This document shows positions 58,378 to 64,000 of a DNA stretch of 64,000 nt, in pieces; position 1 is the first letter of the stretch; every line of letters begins with the position of its first letter. The translations under genes and the position numbers were made by a program. The stretch is from Kappaphycus alvarezii (Eukaryota; Rhodophyta; Florideophyceae; Gigartinales; Solieriaceae). A model generated the notes under the pieces. The model saw nothing but the letters and a program-made list of their open reading frames with translations, was not told the origin of the DNA and made no database searches. The stretch spans positions 558,001 to 622,000 of the forward strand of contig NADL03000753.1 in the NCBI GenBank assembly GCA_002205965.3. Reading direction: 5' to 3'.

Positions 58378-60084
58378 CAGTGCGCGAAATGAAAAACGCA
58401 ACACCCTGACTTTCGATCCCATTCTCGCTTGAGAGGGCAATTGGTTCAGCCATTGCCCGGAGTCGTCCGTCTAGCAGAACCTGAGGTCCTGTTTAGTGCA
58501 GACTTATCTACAAACAGCAAAGCGTCATTCTCCTTCTATACACTTACACGCACTTCTTCAAGTTCTTGGCGTCTAAACTACCCCACGTACATACTTTTAA
58601 ACGGCAAACACGATTATGAAGTCATATTTATACTTCGATGAACTTCCTTTAAGATATGTAAAATACAATGACTCGTGGCAGCTTACCGATGCGAATACAA
58701 AAAGCAATCACGCACTTCTTTACTGTATAAAATTAAGAACTAGTAAATCGTAGGCTTTCCCTTTCCCTCAATCACAGCAAGCAATCTCTTCGGAATACTG
58801 CGGTACAGTTTAAACAAGTAATCTGTCTCAATCTCTCTCCAAAGCTTCCCAATCTCAGTCACCAACTCCTCAAAATTCTCGAAGTCCCTTTTGCGTTTAT
58901 AAACTCTCCTCACCATTAATACCCGCACAGTACCGATTATTTTGAGGTCAGGAGAGCATGCGGGACACGAAAGAGTGCGAACGGGCTTCTCTTGAAGCTA
59001 ATCTCTGGTTTTCTCGGCTGTATGAATGGGACAGTTGTCCTCCTGAAGACTGACGTCTGCATTTCACCAAAACACATGTGCAGAAAATGGAAGCAAACCG
59101 GTTTCTACAGTATTGCAGTAGGCGGCAGCATTTTGTTTCCCCTTGAGAATAACGAGCTCAGACACACCATAAAATGAAATTGCCACCAAACCATCAGTGA
59201 CCCCTTCCTTTCTGACGGGTGAAGAACCGCTTTTCATTCCCTCCTATATCGTGCCAGTAGTAGTTGAACTCGTCTGGAACATCCAAATTAAACTTTTTTC
59301 GTCGGAAAAAATGCAATTAATAAAGAATGGATGGCCTCGGGCAATGTTACGGCGCGCAAACTGTACTCTCCTTTCCATGTGATCAGGGGTCAGCTTTGGA
59401 CCTTGAATCATCTTCATGTAAACCAAGTATCCAACACAAAGAAGTATTTGCTAAATACGAAGTACCGAAACGGGAATTTCCAAATGCCGCTTGAGCTAGG
59501 AAGCACTTTTTTGGACCTTCGATGCATCTCTGAGCAGACGTCGTAAAAGGTGCTCCGGTACTTTGATCTTGCGAGGCTTTGAAATTTGCCCTCGTCCTTG
59601 CTCTTCTCGCTTCAAAAAGCGAGAGAAGGTGGTTTAGGTCCGCTCTTTAACATTCGACATATCCCTCAGGGACATCCCTCGGTGACGGAGGGCCGCAATT
59701 TGTCCCTTTTCGAACTGGCTGATAGGCTTCATTGAGGACATGTTGGGAGGCATATCCTTCGAGTTTCGTAATGAAATGCGTTCAAATCCATTTAATGTAG
59801 CATTTTTCCTTCAAATATATCCCCTCCATGATTCTCCGTTTCGGTATTCCGCCAGAACGTGGTTTGGTACTTTCTGATTGCTTTTTGGTTTCGAATCAGC
59901 AAACTGCTCGGAAGCAGTGTTTTCTACATAACTTTGAAGGTTCCACCCAAGCATGAAAATGATTTAATACTCGTGTTTCTCGTTTAAAAGTACTGTGGGT
60001 GGGGTAGTTCAGACACTCATAGCCTGAAGAGGTGCTTGTAAATATATAAAAGTCAAGGTGTTGCGTTTTTCATTTCGCGCTCTG
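58378..60084 (-). mobile_element. Complete but inactive Tc1/mariner element
   Basis: The 1707-base element has terminal inverted repeats of 36 bases, 58378-58413 and 60049-60084, starting CAGTGCGCGAAATG and CAGAGCGCGAAATG, with two mismatches. It is flanked by TA on both sides (58376-58377 and 60085-60086), the target duplication of the superfamily. The single transposase remnant lies inside on the minus strand. The nearly matched ends suggest the insertion is not very old. Confidence 0.95.
58740..59741 (-). pseudogene. Tc1-like transposase, inactivated
   Basis: The span from ATG 59741 to TAG 58740-58742 is 334 codons, the usual Tc1 length. Order of blocks: FEKGQIAALRHRGMSLRDM (N-terminal helix-turn-helix), SRFLKREEQG, then LTPDHMERRVQFARRN and IFSDEKS, holding the first catalytic Asp (59310-59300), then DNCPIHTAEK with the second Asp (about 59041). 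CSPDLKIIG comes next, where the residue 35 positions after the second Asp, expected to be Glu in DD34E enzymes, is Gly. The end VYKRKRDF, LYRSIPKRLLAVIEGKG and PTIY is typical. A TAA follows the helix-turn-helix and a TAG follows TAEKTRD. The enzyme is dead by stops, shifts and loss of the third catalytic residue. Confidence 0.92.
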
Positions 60085-60086
60085 TA

Positions 60087-61020
60087 TGGTCGGTTGTGGC
60101 CCGGAATATACTAAGTTTACAGTGCACAGTATACTGAACAGAAAAATAAATGAACAACATGGCGCCTCATACTGCTAGAGGTTAAAAAAGCCTACGAAAG
60201 AAATTACCCGATTACTACAGTTAATTGCTGTTCGCAGTAAAATGTTTTTATTCGATAAAGATACAATACTACTTGAGGATAAATTGTATCAGGGTCATCG
60301 CGGTGAAAAATGTTTCGTCACGATCAAATACATAATTTTCCGCAAGCACTACTAATTATTCATCCGTGCCTACTTTGTGAAGTTATTATACTCCCAATTG
60401 GTTTCAATGTGTTCGCGATCTTCACTGCACCGAACGGTGCAGTGAAGATCGCGAGAATTGATATATGCTCTTCCAAATAACGCAAACCCCCTTCTGCTAC
60501 TCTTCAGATACTTGGCGTAATTTTTTCAAAAAGTCCTGTGTTTTCTAATAGTTCCGATGACATATGCCGATATTTTACGACATAAGAGCACATCTAAAGG
60601 AAAAATCTATTTTTATTTCTTGATTTTTTGAAATAGTTTGTGAAATGTAACCCTACGGGATGAATCTATTTCTAAAATTTTCTTTAGAAATTGACCACGT
60701 CCATGACCTATATGGAGGTCAAATAGATCATGCACAGCATTTTTTTCTATTTCATTTCGAGACGGACGGCGCATGTAAAATGGCCAGCATTGGCTGGCCA
60801 AAAGCGAAACGGGGCTAGTCCAGTTTTACATGGTGTTCCCCATCACGATACTAGAGAACAAAATGTACATGATACTGTAATCATATAAACATTTGTTTGT
60901 TATCCCTCATACTAAACCAAAAACTCACTCTCCTCCCCAGCTTCCCTCCCATTCACAGACACAGAACCCCTTCCCGACCCTGCCTCCACAAATACCGCGA
61001 TAATCTCATAGCAAATGTCA
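60087..61020. other. Intergenic DNA with a long perfect palindrome
   Basis: The palindrome at 60413-60454 is listed separately. A 62-codon minus frame (60613-60801; basic, MASQCWPFYMRRPSRNEIEKN...) has the look of a worn transposase fragment, but I cannot name it. Otherwise nothing is seen. Confidence 0.45.
60413..60454. repeat. Perfect palindrome, 20-base arms and 2-base centre
   Basis: TCGCGATCTTCACTGCACCG, then AA, then its exact reverse complement. With practically no loop it would form a cruciform rather than a simple RNA hairpin. It is GC-richer than the AT-rich DNA around it. Confidence 0.95.
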
Positions 61021-61023
61021 TTA

Positions 61024-61154
61024 TGAGAAGAGGGAAACCTCGGGACCTCGAAGAAAATGATCTCCTCGCTCGAGCTTACAGAGCAGTGTCCGAAGACCCG
61101 ATTCTAGGAAATCAGAAAAAGAAGAAGCGTCTCTTTAAAGAAGCGTTCAGCTGA
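61024..61154 (+). pseudogene. Fragment of a Myb/SANT-like (NAM-associated type) protein
   Basis: The frame reads RGKPRDLEENDLLARAYRAVSEDP, then ILGNQKKKK and LFKEAF, stop at 61154. The pattern E-x2-LLARAY-x-AVSEDP-x2-GNQK resembles the start of the SANT-like domain found in plant and algal NAM-associated/PIF-Harbinger accessory proteins (E-D-x-LL-x-A-W-x2-VS-x-D-x3-G-x-DQK). It is cut at both sides by non-coding AT-rich DNA, so it is probably a transposon-derived remnant. The frame extends up to 60897 without recognisable content. Confidence 0.4.
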
Positions 61155-64000
61155 TTATGTGATTCGCACCAAATGTTCTGGATTCCCTACGAGGCCATTA
61201 ACACACCCGTTCCTTGACTAGTTTACAAAGTCACTTCTAATAACTTTCTGCAGATGTTCAAAAGTTTTCATTAGCGCTGCCAAAAGTCCGGGCATCCAAT
61301 CCGACGGGATGTAATCACGAAAAAATCGAAGCAATGCTAGTGGCAATTCATTTAAATAGTAAGGAAAAGATGGAATACGAAATGAAAAAGTCAATGGGGA
61401 GGCTAGTTCGGGGTTTAGGGAATAGAATGTGCTGCAACAACATAAGAAATGGGAATTAACAAAAATTGAGGAAGCTGGAGGTGGTGAATCAAGTGAATTT
61501 TAATCATGTTGGGGACCAAATTTGTCCTCATTCCAGCAGTTTCCGTCTGACGATTCAAACCGGACAAAAATTGCTAGTGCATATACCCCTACTTCAAAGA
61601 AAAGCCTTCCATGTTATTTATTTTTATCATCCTAGCCAATATTAAGGGCCAGTGAAAATTTATGGTGCAGTTATACACAACAGACTTCGATGCTAATGCC
61701 CTGTAGATTCAGATTAATTCATTGGAATATTCGTCTCTCAAAAGTCCTCTTCGCTTTTGTTCACTAGGTACTACAGTTAGCAATGAGTTTATATTATATG
61801 AATTCTGCAAGATTGATATAATTGCGAATTATTGAGGTGATTATCGACAGGATTTCACATTAATGCTTGCCGTTGGCTAGAAAGTTAGATTTATCGCTCC
61901 TCGATCTGGTACAAGATATTCTGCGCTTTGATTACGATAAACATCAAAGTACAAATTAAATGAACCAAATCAGATCAAAGTTAGGCACTACTGAGATTCC
62001 AATTATTTCTCTTTCAAATTGCTCTGTTAGTATATTGGAGATTTTCCCAGAAATTATTTTGCTCGATCATCAATATATTCCATTCAGACTCTTCAGCTCA
62101 CAGTGTAAGTACTTTTTCTACCTGTAATATCAGGATAGTGCTTCCCTAATTACTTTTGCCTCCAAGTTAAACAATGCTTGTTTTACTATCAGCATTGAAA
62201 TTTATCCCATATACTCAAAAAGGACTAACAACTGGATGAAATTTACACTACCGGCGAACTCTGATTGTTTCTGATTAATCGCCGTCACTTCGATACATAC
62301 TTTTATTTGAAAAAAATTGGTAGGCAAAATAAGTTGTGGTATTGTATTCTCCATCAATAGACCTCCAAAATTCATCTGGTTTTGCTGCAATTCACTTCCA
62401 GTAACCGGAGAAAAACCGATACATGGAAAAGAGATGCGAGCAATAGTTATTTATTTGCATCCAAATGTGGTTTAACGGGAAATTTGTAGGCTCAAACACT
62501 AACCAGAGGAATTACAGAGCATGGATTTATATGTACTAAAAGAATTAGTCATTTTAGAGATAAATAGGCTTTTTGAAGATACGACTCTTAGACTCCATAA
62601 AAGGATAACTTCAAGTAGGAAAATGCGTTCATCTGGCTCTTAATTTCATTGAAAAATTGAAAAATTAAATTTACGCACGATTATGTGACTCCATAAAATA
62701 GCGTATGTGAAATCCTCTTGCCTTCATGACAGCGTCCCCACAATGTATGTTCAGGAATTAACAAAAGACGCATACCTTTCTTTATCCTCCAATCCAGGAC
62801 TTGTTCTGTGGAAATAGAAGAGTATAATGTCAACACCTACCTGAATTAGTTTAAGTCATTCAGTAATCGCGTGTGGGCTACCGAGTTGGAAGGATAATGT
62901 TAATGAAAGTGCTGTCTTATGCAAAGGATGTTTATTGGTAGTAAGAACCTTTAATTTAGAATAAAAAACATTGTCCCTTATCACACCATACATTAAATGT
63001 CAATATTACACTCCTGAGTGATATAATAAGACAGAAACCGCTTTTGATGGTGTTTGGAATTTACAAAAGGCAAATAAAACAAGTTTCAATCAATGAAAAG
63101 CACTCAAAATTGGTAAAATTGGTACACTGAACGCTGAAGTCCCCATTGCAACGATATAGGACCACAAACGGTATGAACTGGGTAACTGATACCGTCAGAA
63201 ATGCTTACATAGAAATTAATTCACAGCCTTTCATAAGCTTCTAAAAAACCCCTCAGGTGTTCTCATTTTCCCTTCGTAGTTCTTAGGTCGAAGGAAACCG
63301 AATAAAAATGATGAGGGTGTGTAAAAAGGCAAAACTGATCTCAGAGGACCGGGCCCATATTGCTGGCTCGATAGTAGCCTTTCTGCGAGTCATGCCATTT
63401 CCAAGCATCTCGAGCGTCTGCGAACAGTAGTTAACGTCTTTTACAAGAATTAATCCTCGTAGGGGACTAGAAATACGCAAGCAAAAGATAAGAAAATGAT
63501 CGCCAAGTGTGAGAAATGAGTACAAAGTGCAGCTCTCTACTCAACGAAAAGACCTCGAATATTGAAAAATGAGCTGAACTTTCCAATTTTGGTAAGAATA
63601 ACGCGGAATTACGGCAGGATCTCGGCTCTTTGTGCTACAGGTAAAATTAAAACAAAAGCCTCTATTCTTGAGAAAGCACGGTGATGCCCGAGTAAAATTT
63701 GTCAGGGCTTCATAAATTAGAGATGAGCGGTGATCGGTAAGGTTATCTTGAATGACGAATAGAGATTCAACTTCGATATCCCTGATGGGTAGCAAAGCTT
63801 CCGAAGAGACTCTAGGAGGGAAGCACTGGAGCTATTGAATCGGTAGCATGGAGTAAATGGTGTGATATTCTTGTGCGAAATATAGGACTGAATTGATTAT
63901 CGTTACTATAAGGCTGCGTGGACTGAAAAAGAAGTTATCGGGATTGTCTACTGAGGATTTTCTGGGCTTTTCTGATGAGAGGCAGATGGCTAGATGGATT
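61155..64000. other. AT-rich DNA without recognised genes
   Basis: No open frame exceeds about 85 codons and none shows a known motif. Two short less-AT stretches (63310-63420 and 63900-64000, plus) translate without stops into charged sequence (for example LKKKLSGLSTEDFLGFSDER at the very end) and could be worn protein fragments or the start of something beyond the window. Confidence 0.45.

Overview
The window looks like nuclear DNA of a photosynthetic eukaryote, most probably a red alga (inference). Genes are short and compact. Only three show clear spliceosomal introns, of 114-139 bases with GTGAGT, GTATGC or GTACGT donors. A plastid-type histidine-pathway aminotransferase and an FtsH-related protease of the plant VIR3 kind sit beside general eukaryotic genes (IST1, PUS7, glycine cleavage H protein, R2R3-MYB). 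Short genes, few introns of about 120 bases and gene clusters separated by decayed transposons fit florideophyte red algae, but other algae cannot be excluded from the sequence alone.

Left gene cluster (1-14.0 kb): the 3' part of a large OB-fold protein that I read as CTC1 (+), glycine cleavage H protein (+), IST1 (-), histidinol-phosphate aminotransferase (+), PUS7/TruD-type pseudouridine synthase (-), an unrecognised multi-pass membrane protein (+) and a cytochrome b5-domain protein (-). From the H protein onward they form repeated convergent pairs with short gaps, and divergent neighbours share 0.5-1.5 kb of upstream DNA.

Middle (14.0-50 kb): a dead pogo/DDE_1-type transposase lies at 14.5-16.0 kb. 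About 20 kb of very AT-rich DNA follows (16.5-36.3 kb, most extreme at 22-36 kb) in which I see no gene. From 36.3 to 50 kb the base composition is mixed and I found no recognisable protein apart from one weak candidate near 47.6 kb. Arrays of a TACTG/CAGTA pentanucleotide recur here and in gene-proximal intergenic DNA, but I noticed almost none in the AT-rich block.

Right gene cluster (50.2-55.1 kb): an R2R3-MYB gene (+), a glutathione peroxidase (-) and a VIR3-like M41-type protease (+). These three, together with IST1 and CTC1 on the left, have conserved protein sequence that repeatedly jumps reading frame, mostly at runs of G or C, whereas HisC, PUS7, the membrane protein, cytochrome b5 and the H protein read cleanly. 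Consensus deletions in GC homopolymers are my first explanation; decayed copies are the second.

Right end (55.1-64 kb): a perfect 32-base inverted repeat, a decayed LINE fragment, two GC-rich hairpins, a complete but dead Tc1/mariner element with 36-base terminal inverted repeats and TA flanks, a perfect 20-base-arm palindrome, a fragment of a Myb/SANT-like protein and AT-rich DNA without recognisable genes. The genes are housekeeping functions and do not form one pathway. I did not find a clearly new multi-gene system. The best candidates for novelty are the orphan membrane protein, the pentanucleotide arrays and the AT-rich block.
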